From assembly GCA_028876725.1 (NCBI GenBank), contig JAGWRB010000284.1:1-39576 (forward strand): a stretch of DNA of 39,576 nt, written 5' to 3'. This DNA is from Gemmatimonadota bacterium. GTDB taxonomy: Bacteria > Gemmatimonadota > Gemmatimonadetes > Gemmatimonadales > Gemmatimonadaceae. Both the position numbers and the translations under genes were made by a program. Shown one piece after another: positions 8,563 through 17,594 of the stretch (positions are counted from its first letter, which is position 1; the number at the start of each line of letters is the position of its first letter). A model generated the notes under the pieces. That model saw only the letters and a program-made list of their open reading frames with translations, was not told the origin of the DNA and made no database searches.

Positions 8563-10512
8563 CTACCTGCGCTGGAATTCGGGCGCGCCGAGCGCGAGCC
8601 CCACGATTTGCTGCAGTCCCGCGAGCCTCACCGGCCGCCCGAGCGCGCCGGGCCCCATCGCCGTCCGGCGCGCTGCTCCGCGCGGGCGGAATCCGCCGCG
8701 CGCCGGCCCCGCTGCATTCGACGCCGGCGCGTCGGCCATGTTAGCGAGCGAATCGCTTTGCGCTTTCTTGAGGAAGGGGTTTTCCCCGGTGAGCAGCACG
8801 TCGCGCGTGACCGACGAAACGTCGCCGCCCAGAATCGCCGTCACGACGCCGTCCACCTGTTGGGCATGTGGCAGCCCCCGCAGCGAATCGGCGTATGGCC
8901 AGTTGCGGAACGGGGCGCCCGGCAGACGGCCGCTGGCGAGCAGCAACCCGAAGTTGATGCGGTCGAGAATGGCGCCGGTGTTCATCCAGGCATCGCCGCG
9001 GTCCGGCCATCCATCGGGGGTGAGCCGGCCGAACTCGGGTTGACCGAGGAACGCGACGAGCTGGGCCAGCCGCGGCGTCGTATCGGGATACGCGTTCATC
9101 GCGCGGAGTCCGCTGGCCACGACTGCGAACGGCGTCTTCACCTTGGCGCGATACGCGGCCGTGCTGAAGAACTCGGGTGACGTCACGATGGTGCGCAGCA
9201 CTTCGCGAATGTCGCCGTCGGTGCGCAGGAACGTCTGCGCGGCGCGTTCCACCAGCGCCGGGGGCGGGCTGTCGCTCACGAAGTGCACCACGAGCTTCCG
9301 CGCGATGAAGTGCGCGGTGGCGGGGCTGCTCGCGAGAATGTCGAGCACTTTCTCGCCGTCCTCCTCGCCGCCGCCCGCGGCAATGCGGTGGCCGAGCACG
9401 ACCTTGGCGTCGGCGTCGTGCATCTGCGGCCGGAACACGAACGCCCCGGTGCGCATGTCAATGCTCCATCCGGTCAGGCAGCGCGCCACCTCGATCACGT
9501 CGTGCTGGGTGTACCCGCCGTCGACGCCCAGCGTGTGCAGTTCCATCAACTCGCGCGCGTAGTTCTCGTTGATGCCCCGCTGGTCGGCCTGGCGCAGCCG
9601 CTGAATGGCGCGGTCGCGCTGCTCCGGCGACATCCGCCGCAGTCGCGGCGGGAGCTGATCGGGCCGGGCGTGCTCGAACAGTTCGATCACGCGCCGCCGC
9701 TGGGCCGCCGGCACCACGCGTCCGTTCGCGGCGAGCGTGGCGTGGGTGCTGTCGGCCTGGCTCTCCCAATTGTCGAGGTAGAACAGCATGGCCGGGCTGT
9801 GCGCCACGGCGCCCAGCAGGTCGCGGAACTTGCCGAGGGCATGCGGACGAATCACGTCGCGATCGTAGGACACGAGAAAGTTGCGCGTCTGCCCCTTGCC
9901 CACGAACACACTGAAGTGATTCTCCCAGAAGTTGACCATCACCTCATAGAGCTGCCGGTCGCTGAGCACGGCCCGCGTAACGCGCGCGGACATCAGTTCG
10001 TTCACCGGTCCTTGCACGCGCTGCTGAAGGGCGCGCAACTCCGGATGTCGGCGCAGGTATTCGCGCCGGGCCTGCTGCTGGGACGCGTCGTCGCTTCCTT
10101 TGGTCGCGAGCTGGATCTGGCGTCGCGCCTGCAGCGCCTCGCGGTACGACGCCACGATGTCGCTGGTGGGTGTGTCGAGCAGGTGATACTGGGCGAGGGC
10201 GGAGTCGGCCACGCAATCGTCGATGCGCTCGGGGTGAAGCTGGAGGTCGATCCACCGGTCCACGCCCATGGCGCGCACGCGCTGCACGTCACCGGGGCGC
10301 GGGCCGTAGCCGAGTCGGTCGAGGACCTGCAGCACCTGTTGGTCGGGGAGCTGCTCGCGGGGCGCCGGGGCTGGGGCCACCGCAGTCGCGGCGGGGAGGG
10401 GCGACGGAGCCGGCGCGGCGGCGCCGCCGGCACATCCCGCCGCGAAGAGAGCGGACGCAACCGAACTCCAGATCGACCTGATACGGCACCGCATGGCGAA
10501 GTTCCCCCGCAT
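8563..10512 (-). CDS. DUF1800 family lipoprotein
   Basis: A 649-residue protein; starts at 10512 or 10494 are both possible. The N-terminus has a lipoprotein signal ending in LFAAGC (Cys27), followed by an Ala/Pro-rich linker to about residue 52. The DUF1800 core follows: LDRLGYGPRPGDVQRV, VMVNFWENHFSVFVGKGQTR, the NENYARELMELHTLG motif, VARCLTGW, and KTPFAVVASGLRAMNA near the C-terminus. These are diagnostic for the family, whose members are exported and usually encoded next to a DUF1501 protein, as here (12-nt gap, same strand). The pair probably acts at the cell envelope; no catalytic activity is established. It is divergent from the gene at 10662. Confidence 0.9.
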   Translation of the reverse strand: MRGNFAMRCRIRSIWSSVASALFAAGCAGGAAAPAPSPLPAATAVAPAPAPREQLPDQQVLQVLDRLGYGPRPGDVQRVRAMGVDRWIDLQLHPERIDDCVADSALAQYHLLDTPTSDIVASYREALQARRQIQLATKGSDDASQQQARREYLRRHPELRALQQRVQGPVNELMSARVTRAVLSDRQLYEVMVNFWENHFSVFVGKGQTRNFLVSYDRDVIRPHALGKFRDLLGAVAHSPAMLFYLDNWESQADSTHATLAANGRVVPAAQRRRVIELFEHARPDQLPPRLRRMSPEQRDRAIQRLRQADQRGINENYARELMELHTLGVDGGYTQHDVIEVARCLTGWSIDMRTGAFVFRPQMHDADAKVVLGHRIAAGGGEEDGEKVLDILASSPATAHFIARKLVVHFVSDSPPPALVERAAQTFLRTDGDIREVLRTIVTSPEFFSTAAYRAKVKTPFAVVASGLRAMNAYPDTTPRLAQLVAFLGQPEFGRLTPDGWPDRGDAWMNTGAILDRINFGLLLASGRLPGAPFRNWPYADSLRGLPHAQQVDGVVTAILGGDVSSVTRDVLLTGENPFLKKAQSDSLANMADAPASNAAGPARGGFRPRGAARRTAMGPGALGRPVRLAGLQQIVGLALGAPEFQRR

Positions 10513-10661
10513 GGGAATTGTGACCGTATGACGCAGCTGTTTACCCGCGCGTTAACGATTTGGACCATGAGTGTGATGGAGCCGCTTGCGGGAGGCGGCC
10601 TGGTATGCATACGGTTGGGGGCCGCGGGCCCGGGCCATTGTAACCTCCGTCACACATCTGC

Positions 10662-13600
10662 ATGCGAGAACTGCTGGACATCGTCTCGGCGACGCTGGCC
10701 GAGGCGAGCGCAACGACACGGCCGGTCTCCGTGGTGTCGATCGAACTCGATCGGCTCCAGGCGTTGCAGCAGTCGATGGGGCCGTCGGGCGCCGACGCGG
10801 TGTGCGAGCAGATCGCGCGGATGCTGCAGCGCATTCTGCGCACGGGCGACTACGTGCAGCGGGTGTCCGACGGCGAACTGGTCGTCATGCTGCTCGGCGC
10901 GGGCGCGAAGGACGCGCGCCAGGTCGCGAGTCGCATCGGGGCGGCGGTGCGCGGGCATGAGTTCGCGCCGGACACCGGGTTTCGCGGCTTCGACGCCGCG
11001 CCCCGCATCACGGTTTCGGCGGGGATTGCGTCGGCCCCCGACCACGGAGTGGAGCCCGAGGCGCTGGTGTCGGCGGCCCGGCGCGCCAAGTCGTCGGTGG
11101 TGGAGCGCGGCGGCGACGGGGTGTACGTGGCGCCGCAGCCGTCGGCCGCGCCGGCGTCGACCGTTCTGCCAGACGTGGGTCGATTCGCGGGCCGGCTGAC
11201 CGAGCGCCGGACGCTTTTCCGGTTACTCGACGAAGCGGCCGCCGGCCGGCCGCGCGTCATATCAATAGTAGGTGAGACGGGGAGCGGGACCGTGACCCTC
11301 GCGCGCCAACTGGAGCCGGAGGTGCGGCTGCTGGGCGGGTCGATACTGTACGGGCGTGGGCGCCGGATTGGAGTGCGCCAGCCGTACGGGCCGTGGGCCA
11401 GCGTCCTGCAGGGGATGCGGCGGATCGCGTCGCCGACCGAGCATGCGTGGCACGAGCTGCCGAAGCTCGTGCCGGCCATGGCGCACGAAGGGCGGGAGCG
11501 TCCGGGCACGAAGTACCGCCTGATGCAGGAGATCGCGGAGTTCCTGCGCGCGGCCGCCTCGAAGTGGCCGCTCGTGCTCGTGCTCGACGAGATGCAGTGG
11601 GCCGACGAGGCGTCGTGGGACACGCTGGACCACCTCGTGGATCAGCTCACCGACGAGCAGCTGATGATCTGCCTCACCATGCGCACGGGCGTGGAGTTCA
11701 CCGCGGCCGCTGAGCGGCGGACCGCGCTCGGCCGGTTCGCGGGCTATCAGGAAATTCAGCTGTCCCAGCTCACCCGCGACGAGGTGAAGCGGTGGCTCGA
11801 GGCGGCGCTCGACCATCAGGAAGTCGCGCGCGAGTTCCTGGCGTTCGTGTACCGCCAGACCGAGGGGAACCCGTTTCTGCTCACGCAGCTGCTGCGCTGT
11901 CTGGTGGACGAACGCATGCTGTGGCACGACGGCGAGCGATGGGACTGGAAGCCGGTGTCGGAAATGCGGTTGCCGTCGGGCATCGAGGGCGTGGTGTCGT
12001 GCCGGCTCGGGCGGTTCACCGACGCCACGCGCGCGGTGCTCGCGAGCGCGGCGGTGATTGGACGCGAGTTCGAGGTTCCGCTGCTCGAAGCGGCGGGCGC
12101 GGGCAGCGCACGGGCCGTGGAGGTGGCCATCGACGACGCGATGGCCGCCGGCGTGCTCCAGTACACCTACGAACGGCGGCGGAAAGCGTACCTCTTTGCC
12201 CATGAGTCGATTGCCGACGCCCTCGTGCGCTCCCTGCCCGCGGAGCAGTTCCGGCAGCAGCACGAGCGTGTGGCGCGCGCGCTGGAGGCGCGTGGCGAGG
12301 GCACCGTGATCGAGGTCGCGCAGCACTATGACTCGGCCGAGGCAGCGCCAGCGGCGTATCGGACGGCGCTCGTGGCGGCGACTGAGGCCGAGGGGCTGTA
12401 CGCGCTGCCCACGGCGAAGGAGCTGTTGCAGGCCGCCGCCCGGAACGCCACCACACCGGGCGAGTTGGCGGAGGCGCGAGTGCGGCTCGCGCAGATTGCG
12501 GACGCGCTGGGCCGCTACGATGAAGAAGAGGAGTTGTGCGATCTTGCCATCGATTGGTACGCCGGTCAGGGCGACGACCGTCGAACACTGACCCTGCGGC
12601 GCATGCGGGAGCGGGCGCGGCAGGAGCTTGGTCAGCCGGCGCGCCGCTCGCTCGAGGCGCTGCGCGCGCTGGACGAGGAGGCGACGCGCCTTGGCTTCGA
12701 CGAGGAGCGGGTGGCCGTGCTCACGCTGCTGTCGCAGATCCACGGCCGGCTGGGTGAGTCGCGCGAGGCGGCCCGGATCGCCAACGAGTGCGTGGCGATG
12801 GCGGAGCGCATCGGCGACCCGCTGCTGCTCGCCGAGGCGCTCACGCGATTCGGCACGACCATCGAGACGGAATCGCCCAAGCGAGCGCGGGAGTGCTACG
12901 AGCGCGCGTTGGGGCTGGCCCGTCAGGCGGGGGACATTCGGGCCCAGGTGCGTTGTTACAACAATCTGGGGCTCGTGCTGCAGGCCGAGAGCGAGATCGA
13001 GGCGGCTCGGGAGTCGCTGACCACGGCCATCGCCCTCGCGCGCGCGGCGGGGGTGGCCGATCTCTGGGCGGCGGCGGCGCTCAACTTCGGGCTCATCATT
13101 CACAAGCTGGGCGACTACGAGCGCGCTCGCGCCGCGTTCAGCGAGGCGTTCGAGCTGTCGGCGTCGCTGAAGAACACCGAATACCAGCTCCACGCCCTGT
13201 TCAACATGGCGCACACCGAGCGCGAGCGGGGCGAATACGCCCGGGCGCGCGAGCTCTACGAGTCGACCACCTCACTGGCGCAGCGCATCGGCCAGTCGAA
13301 CGTGGAGATCGTGGCCCGGGCGGGCGAGGGCCTGTGTCTCCTGGCGCTGCAGCGGCTGGACGAGGCGCGCCGTCCGCTGGCGGAAGCCGAGAGCCGGATG
13401 ACCATGCGGAGCGAATGGTTCACGGGGCGGGAACTCGTGGAATCGCTGCGGGTGCTGGTGGCGGCGGCCGAGCAACGGGGCACCGACGCGCTGGAGCAGT
13501 TCGAGGCGGCGCGTGCGCTGAGCGACTCCGCCGACGTCTATGGCGCGGCGTGGCTCACGGCGGCGTGCGCGCGGGCGCTGTTCGCCATCGACCCGGGGGT

Positions 13601-13697
13601 GGCCCGCGCGGCCGTGGAGCGGTATGCGGCGCGTGTGGCGCGGCTGGGGTTCACGGGGATCGCGGTGCAGTTCCGGGAACTCGAACGCCGCGGGTGA
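10662..13697 (+). CDS. Degenerate GGDEF-like domain, STAND/AAA ATPase and TPR fusion protein
   Basis: A 1011-residue multidomain protein without signal peptide. Residues 1-160 resemble a GGDEF/nucleotide-cyclase fold, including ITVSAGIASAPDHG and VSAARRAKSSVVERGGDGVYV, but the signature loop reads SDGEL (69-73) instead of GGDEF, so diguanylate cyclase activity is unlikely. Residues 170-450 form an ATPase module like those of cyclase-ATPase-TPR regulators: the P-loop position reads GETGSGTVT (204-212), lacking the essential Lys, while Walker B (VLVLDEMQWAD, Asp309 and Glu310) is intact. TEGNPFLLTQLLRCL and HESIADALVRSLP are typical of that group. From about 560 to the end are ten or so TPR-like repeats (NNLGLVLQAESEIEAARESL, NFGLIIHKLGDYERARAAFSEA). 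It is probably a signalling scaffold. Confidence 0.8.
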   Translation: MRELLDIVSATLAEASATTRPVSVVSIELDRLQALQQSMGPSGADAVCEQIARMLQRILRTGDYVQRVSDGELVVMLLGAGAKDARQVASRIGAAVRGHEFAPDTGFRGFDAAPRITVSAGIASAPDHGVEPEALVSAARRAKSSVVERGGDGVYVAPQPSAAPASTVLPDVGRFAGRLTERRTLFRLLDEAAAGRPRVISIVGETGSGTVTLARQLEPEVRLLGGSILYGRGRRIGVRQPYGPWASVLQGMRRIASPTEHAWHELPKLVPAMAHEGRERPGTKYRLMQEIAEFLRAAASKWPLVLVLDEMQWADEASWDTLDHLVDQLTDEQLMICLTMRTGVEFTAAAERRTALGRFAGYQEIQLSQLTRDEVKRWLEAALDHQEVAREFLAFVYRQTEGNPFLLTQLLRCLVDERMLWHDGERWDWKPVSEMRLPSGIEGVVSCRLGRFTDATRAVLASAAVIGREFEVPLLEAAGAGSARAVEVAIDDAMAAGVLQYTYERRRKAYLFAHESIADALVRSLPAEQFRQQHERVARALEARGEGTVIEVAQHYDSAEAAPAAYRTALVAATEAEGLYALPTAKELLQAAARNATTPGELAEARVRLAQIADALGRYDEEEELCDLAIDWYAGQGDDRRTLTLRRMRERARQELGQPARRSLEALRALDEEATRLGFDEERVAVLTLLSQIHGRLGESREAARIANECVAMAERIGDPLLLAEALTRFGTTIETESPKRARECYERALGLARQAGDIRAQVRCYNNLGLVLQAESEIEAARESLTTAIALARAAGVADLWAAAALNFGLIIHKLGDYERARAAFSEAFELSASLKNTEYQLHALFNMAHTERERGEYARARELYESTTSLAQRIGQSNVEIVARAGEGLCLLALQRLDEARRPLAEAESRMTMRSEWFTGRELVESLRVLVAAAEQRGTDALEQFEAARALSDSADVYGAAWLTAACARALFAIDPGVARAAVERYAARVARLGFTGIAVQFRELERRG

Positions 13698-13707
13698 CGT
13701 GGATCAC

Positions 13708-13724
13708 GCCGGGTGCGCCCCGGC
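13708..13724 (+). terminator. Short hairpin after the GGDEF/ATPase/TPR gene
   Basis: A 6-bp GC-only stem (13708-13713 with 13719-13724) and a 5-nt loop, 10 nt after the stop codon. No T-run follows, so this is a weak terminator candidate. The remaining bases to 13995 hold no gene I can support. Confidence 0.3.
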
Positions 13725-13995
13725 CCGTCAGATGACCGTCTCGTGATGCGTGTCACGCGCCGGCGCGAAATCGAATCGCACCAAGTCCTGCCGTGACGTG
13801 ACCGGTTCGCGCGTCGGTGAGTTGGAAGGGCAAGAGCGTCTGTCGGCGGCGCGCCCGCACGGAACCAACCCGTCGATATGCGTGTTTGTATGAGTAAGCG
13901 GGCGTCGGCCCGGGTCCGGCCTGAAACCTGGCGCGGCCGCCGCACGTTGAAGGGAGCAAGGCGATGGTTCGGCCGTTCTTGAACAGGAGGGGGTT

Positions 13996-14544
13996 ATGGA
14001 TGTCCTCGTGATGCTCGAGGAGAACCCCGACCAGTCGCCGGTGCTCGCGCACGTGAACTCCGTTCCGGCGCCGCTCGATTCCGAGCGGCCCTCCCGGGAC
14101 ATCGTCACGCTGTATGGCGATCCCAGCACGGAGTCCGTGGCGTTGGCGTTGGCGGCGGCGGTGGAGTGCCACCGGTCGGGGGATGGGGAGGCGGCAGGGA
14201 GTCTGGAGTCCATTCGCCACGTGGGCGTATGGGCGGAACGCGGCGCCGTGGGAGACGCGGCGTGGCGGGACAGCTCCGGCCAGCTGGTGACGCGCGATCT
14301 GGAGATCCCGTTGGAGATCCTGCACGCGACGGCCACCGAGCTGATGCGGGAATTCGGCCAGGTGATCGGCCGGCTCGTAGCCGGGTTGTCCATGCCCGAT
14401 TGGCCCGAAGGGGCCCGGCGGGCAATCACGGTGTCACTGGGGCCGGTATTCGGGCTCACGGCACCGGTACTCAAACCGTTGGAGTCGGTGCTGGAACGTT
14501 GGCGGGAAGCAGACAGTCTGGCCTTTGACTACGAGGGAGAGTAA
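13996..14544 (+). CDS. Hypothetical protein, 182 residues
   Basis: The ATG at 13996 follows a strong AGGAGGGGG ribosome site by about three to four bases, and the gene ends just before a perfect hairpin terminator, so it is a convincing single-gene unit. The protein has no signal peptide and no clear membrane span. The first half is acidic and low in recognisable motifs (DVLVMLEENPDQSPVLAHVN); the second half contains a mildly hydrophobic helical stretch (LEIPLEILHATATELMREFG, then VIGRLVAGLSMP) and an acidic tail. I do not recognise a family. About 300 bp separate it from the gene upstream, which suggests its own promoter. Confidence 0.6.
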   Translation: MDVLVMLEENPDQSPVLAHVNSVPAPLDSERPSRDIVTLYGDPSTESVALALAAAVECHRSGDGEAAGSLESIRHVGVWAERGAVGDAAWRDSSGQLVTRDLEIPLEILHATATELMREFGQVIGRLVAGLSMPDWPEGARRAITVSLGPVFGLTAPVLKPLESVLERWREADSLAFDYEGE

Positions 14545-14575
14545 GACGACTTCTGATTCGTCCGAGCAGGAGCTT

Positions 14576-14601
14576 CCGGGGGGCGCACACGCGCCCCCCG
14601 G
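14576..14601 (+). terminator. Hairpin terminator after the 182-residue protein
   Basis: A perfect 11-bp stem (14576-14586 with 14591-14601) with an ACAC tetraloop, followed by TCGCGTTTT. This is a good Rho-independent terminator about 30 nt after the stop codon. Confidence 0.75.
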
Positions 14602-14684
14602 TCGCGTTTTGGGGGGTCGTCTGACGGCACCTTGACGAACCCCCAACCCATTGGCCACGCTTCTTGAATCGAGGATCACCTATC

Positions 14685-14951
14685 GTGCCAAGGCAGTCCA
14701 TCCGCACCACCCCTCGCCGCCCCTCAGGCGGCGAGCGCGTCTTCACCGACGCGCTCGGCCGCACGTGGAGCGCGACGTACGTGAAAGGGGAGGCCGACGG
14801 CAACAGCGCCGTGGTCTTCACCTGCGTCAGTGAGGTGCGGCAGTCAGGCCGCGCGATCGCCGTGGAGTTGCCCGGCAGCGTCGGCGACGTCGAGGAAGAA
14901 ACCCTTCGCGCCTGGCTGTCGGTCGCGCCGCGCATCGGCACGCTCACCTGA
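14685..14951 (+). CDS. Small hypothetical protein, 88 residues
   Basis: The GTG start at 14685 is preferred, with a GAGG ribosome site ten bases upstream; a TTG at 14664 would add seven residues. The protein is basic at the N-terminus (RQSIRTTPRRPSGGER) and then carries a compact segment that looks like alternating strands (VFTDALGRTWSATYVKGEAD, VVFTCVSEVRQSGRAIAVEL), ending LRAWLSVAPRIGTL. No family is recognised. The stop is 18 nt before the EF-G-like gene on the same strand, so the two may be co-transcribed. A TPR or nucleic-acid-binding role cannot be inferred. Confidence 0.6.
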   Translation: MPRQSIRTTPRRPSGGERVFTDALGRTWSATYVKGEADGNSAVVFTCVSEVRQSGRAIAVELPGSVGDVEEETLRAWLSVAPRIGTLT

Positions 14952-14969
14952 GCTGATGAGGATCGACAG

Positions 14970-17072
14970 ATGCCAGAATATCGCGGGTCGGAGATCCGGA
15001 ACGTCGCGGTAGTGGGACACGGGGCGAGCGGCAAGACCAGCCTGGTCGATGCGCTCGCCTTCGTGTCTGGATCCAGCAAGCGCCACGGATCGATAAAAGA
15101 CGGGACCGCGCTCACCGACTACACCCCCGAAGAAACCGAACGCGGATACTCCATCAACCTCGGCTGCGCCTACGCCGAGTGGACCGGCACCAAGATCAAT
15201 CTCATCGACACCCCGGGATTCCTGGACTTTCAGGGGGACGCCGTGGCGGGACTGGCAGCCGCCGACGGCGCGCTGTGCGTGGTCAGCGCGACCGCGGGCG
15301 TCGAGGTCGGCACCGAACGGATGTTCCGCGAGGCGGTCCGGCGGCGCGACCCGGTGCTGTTCGTCGCCTCCATGATGGACAAGGAGAACGCCAGCTTCGA
15401 TCGCGTGTTCGAACAGATCCGCGAGCGGCTCACCGCCAAGGTGATCCCGGTCGAGGTGCCAATCGGCGAAGGACCCGATTTCCACGGCATCCTGAACCTG
15501 TTCACGAAGAAGGCCCACCTGTACAAGCGGGGGGCCAAGACCGGCGACTACGACGAGGTCGACATCCCGGCCGAGCTGCAGCCGGTGTTCGACAAGTACT
15601 ATCAGCAGCTCATCGAAACCATCGCCGCCACCGACGACGACCTCCTCGAGCGCTATCTGGAGGGGGGCGAGATCAGCCGCGACGACGCGCTGAAGGCCAT
15701 GAAGGAGGCCATGAAGCAGATGGAGCTCTTCCCGCTCTTCTGCGTGTCCAGCGACCTCATGTACGGCACGCAGGCGGTGATGAGCACGGTGGTGGCGCTG
15801 ATGCCCAGCGCCTGGGAGATGGAAGAGTTGCACGCGTTCAAGGGGGCCGAGGGCGACCACACGGTCGAGATCCACGCCAACGACGACGCGCCGTTCGCTG
15901 CCCAGGTGTTCAAGACGATGTCGGAGCCGCACGTGGGCGAGGTGAGCTTCTTCCGCATCTTCTCGGGCAAGGTCGAGGCGGGTGCCGAGGTGTTCAATGC
16001 CACGCGCGATGGCGTGGAGAAGCTCGGTCACCTGTCCATCGCCCAGGGCAAGGAGCGCACCGAGGTACCGGCCCTGTTTGCCGGCGACATCGGGTGCGTG
16101 GCCAAGCTGCGGAACACCCACACCAACGACACGCTCTCCACGCGCCAGCACCCGGTGCGCCTGCCGCAGATCGAGTTTCCCGAGGGCGCGCTCCAGATGG
16201 CGGTGCACGCGGCAGCGCGCGGCGAGGAAGAGAAGCTGCAGGCCGGCCTGCACCGCCTGCACGATGAAGACCCCACCTTCGAGATGCACTACAATGCCGA
16301 GACGCACGAGACGCTGGTGTCGGGGCTCGGCGAGCGGCACCTCGAAGTGACGCTGGGGAAGCTGAAGCGGAAGTACGGAGTCGACGCCGAGCTCACCAAG
16401 CCGAGCATCGCGTACCGCGAGACGCTGCGCGGAACCGGCGAGGGGCAGGGGCGGCACAAGAAGCAGAGCGGCGGCCGCGGGCAGTTTGGCGACTGCTGGG
16501 TGCGGTTCGCGCCGCTGCCGCGCGGCGGGGGCTATGAGTTCGTCGACAAGATCGTGGGCGGCTCGATTCCCAGCAAGTTCATTCCGGCGGTGGACAAGGG
16601 GATTCAGGAGGCCGCGGTGCGCGGCGTACTGGCCGGATATCCGCTGGTCGACTTCAAGGTGGAGTTGTACGACGGATCGTTCCACACGGTGGATTCGAAC
16701 GAAATGTCATTCAAGATGGCGGGCATCCTGGCGTTCAAGGCCGTGGCGCCCAAGTGCAAGCCGGTGCTGCTCGAGCCGCTGGACGAGCTCGAGATCGTGA
16801 CGCCCGACGAATACATGGGCGACGTGCTCGGCGACCTGTCGTCGAGGCGCGGGCACATCCTCGGCACCGATGCGGGCGCCGAGGGGACGCGCGTGCGCGC
16901 CGTGATTCCGCAGGCGGAGCTGCACATGTATGCCAGCGCCCTGCAATCGATGACGCAGGGGCGCGCGGTGTTCACGCGCCGGTTCCGCGGGTACGAGGAG
17001 ATGCCGCCCGACGCCGCCCAGCGGGTGATCGCCGAGTCGGCCAAGGACCACGAAGAGGTGCTGGCGCACTAA
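14970..17072 (+). CDS. fusA: Elongation factor G-like translational GTPase
   Basis: A 700-residue protein with the full EF-G domain order. The GTPase domain has GHGASGKT (16-23, G1), ERGYSI in switch I, and DTPGF (80-84, G3). Domain II follows at about 300-390, then domains III to V, with FHTVDSNEMSFKMAG and GDLSSRRGHILG marking domains IV and V. The G1 loop (GHGASGKT rather than AHIDAGKT) and YSI instead of ITI are typical of the divergent EF-G2-type paralogues rather than housekeeping EF-G. The G4 position reads SMMDKEN (134-140) rather than NKMD, an unusual change in the guanine-specificity motif. It lies in no ribosomal operon. It may be a second EF-G with a specialised role in translocation, recycling or stress; the symbol denotes family only. 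Confidence 0.85.
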   Translation: MPEYRGSEIRNVAVVGHGASGKTSLVDALAFVSGSSKRHGSIKDGTALTDYTPEETERGYSINLGCAYAEWTGTKINLIDTPGFLDFQGDAVAGLAAADGALCVVSATAGVEVGTERMFREAVRRRDPVLFVASMMDKENASFDRVFEQIRERLTAKVIPVEVPIGEGPDFHGILNLFTKKAHLYKRGAKTGDYDEVDIPAELQPVFDKYYQQLIETIAATDDDLLERYLEGGEISRDDALKAMKEAMKQMELFPLFCVSSDLMYGTQAVMSTVVALMPSAWEMEELHAFKGAEGDHTVEIHANDDAPFAAQVFKTMSEPHVGEVSFFRIFSGKVEAGAEVFNATRDGVEKLGHLSIAQGKERTEVPALFAGDIGCVAKLRNTHTNDTLSTRQHPVRLPQIEFPEGALQMAVHAAARGEEEKLQAGLHRLHDEDPTFEMHYNAETHETLVSGLGERHLEVTLGKLKRKYGVDAELTKPSIAYRETLRGTGEGQGRHKKQSGGRGQFGDCWVRFAPLPRGGGYEFVDKIVGGSIPSKFIPAVDKGIQEAAVRGVLAGYPLVDFKVELYDGSFHTVDSNEMSFKMAGILAFKAVAPKCKPVLLEPLDELEIVTPDEYMGDVLGDLSSRRGHILGTDAGAEGTRVRAVIPQAELHMYASALQSMTQGRAVFTRRFRGYEEMPPDAAQRVIAESAKDHEEVLAH

Positions 17073-17104
17073 CGCGCCCGCGCCCTCAACCAGGAGCACA
17101 CCTG

Positions 17105-17509
17105 ATGAGAATGTCTTCCCTTCGCACCCTGCTGGCCGCGGTGGCGCTCACCGCGTGCGCGAGCGGCGGCGCGGCCGCCCCAACCAGCGGCGGCATGGCC
17201 CGCGATCCCAACGTCATCACGGCGGCGGAGCTGGCCAACGAAAATTCGCCGTCGGTCTACGACGCGATCCAGCACCTTCGCCCGGAGATGCTCCGCCCGC
17301 GGCTCGCCAACTCGTCGAGCTCCATCAACTCGCCGGGCGACTACGCCGTGAAGGTGTATCTGGACGGTCAGCAAGTCGGGACCATTTCGGATCTGCGCTC
17401 GATTTCGACGTCGACGATCAAGGAAATTCGCTACCTCAGTCCGGCGCAGGCCCAGCAGCGCTTCGGGTCGGGTGTGCCGGGCGGCGCCATCGTCCTGACG
17501 TCGCGTTGA
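17105..17509 (+). CDS. Small lipoprotein resembling a stand-alone TonB plug domain
   Basis: A 134-residue protein starting at ATG 17105 with an AGGAG ribosome site ten bases upstream. A short signal peptide ends at a lipobox (LTAC, Cys near residue 18), followed by an Ala/Gly/Ser linker. The C-terminal half reads VKVYLDGQQVGTISDLRSIS, then TIKEIRYLSPAQAQQRFGSG and GGAIVLTSR. This follows the plug-domain pattern of TonB-dependent receptors (V-x-LDG, an I-x-x-I-E/Y-L segment, A-x-x-FG-x-G, GGAIV-L-T), yet no barrel follows. It sits 32 nt after the EF-G-like gene and before a bidirectional terminator. It is probably a periplasm-facing lipoprotein; its partner is unknown. Confidence 0.7.
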   Translation: MRMSSLRTLLAAVALTACASGGAAAPTSGGMARDPNVITAAELANENSPSVYDAIQHLRPEMLRPRLANSSSSINSPGDYAVKVYLDGQQVGTISDLRSISTSTIKEIRYLSPAQAQQRFGSGVPGGAIVLTSR

Positions 17510-17538
17510 GCCGGCGGCCGGCGCCCGACCGCCGGAAA

Positions 17539-17583
17539 CGACACGGGGCGCCGCTCGCTGAATGCGAGCGGCGCCCCGTGTCG
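17539..17583. terminator. Long perfect bidirectional hairpin terminator
   Basis: A perfect 20-bp stem (17539-17558 with 17564-17583) with a TGAAT loop, between the plug-like lipoprotein gene (+) and the kamA-type gene (-). It is the longest perfect hairpin found in the window and should terminate transcription from both sides. Confidence 0.8.
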
Positions 17584-17594
17584 CGTGGGCCGGA

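Noticed and set aside
11262-13214. A 650-codon minus-strand open frame
   Set aside because: Antisense to the GGDEF/ATPase/TPR gene and without recognisable motifs.
14844-16685. A 613-codon minus-strand open frame
   Set aside because: Antisense shadow of the EF-G-like gene.
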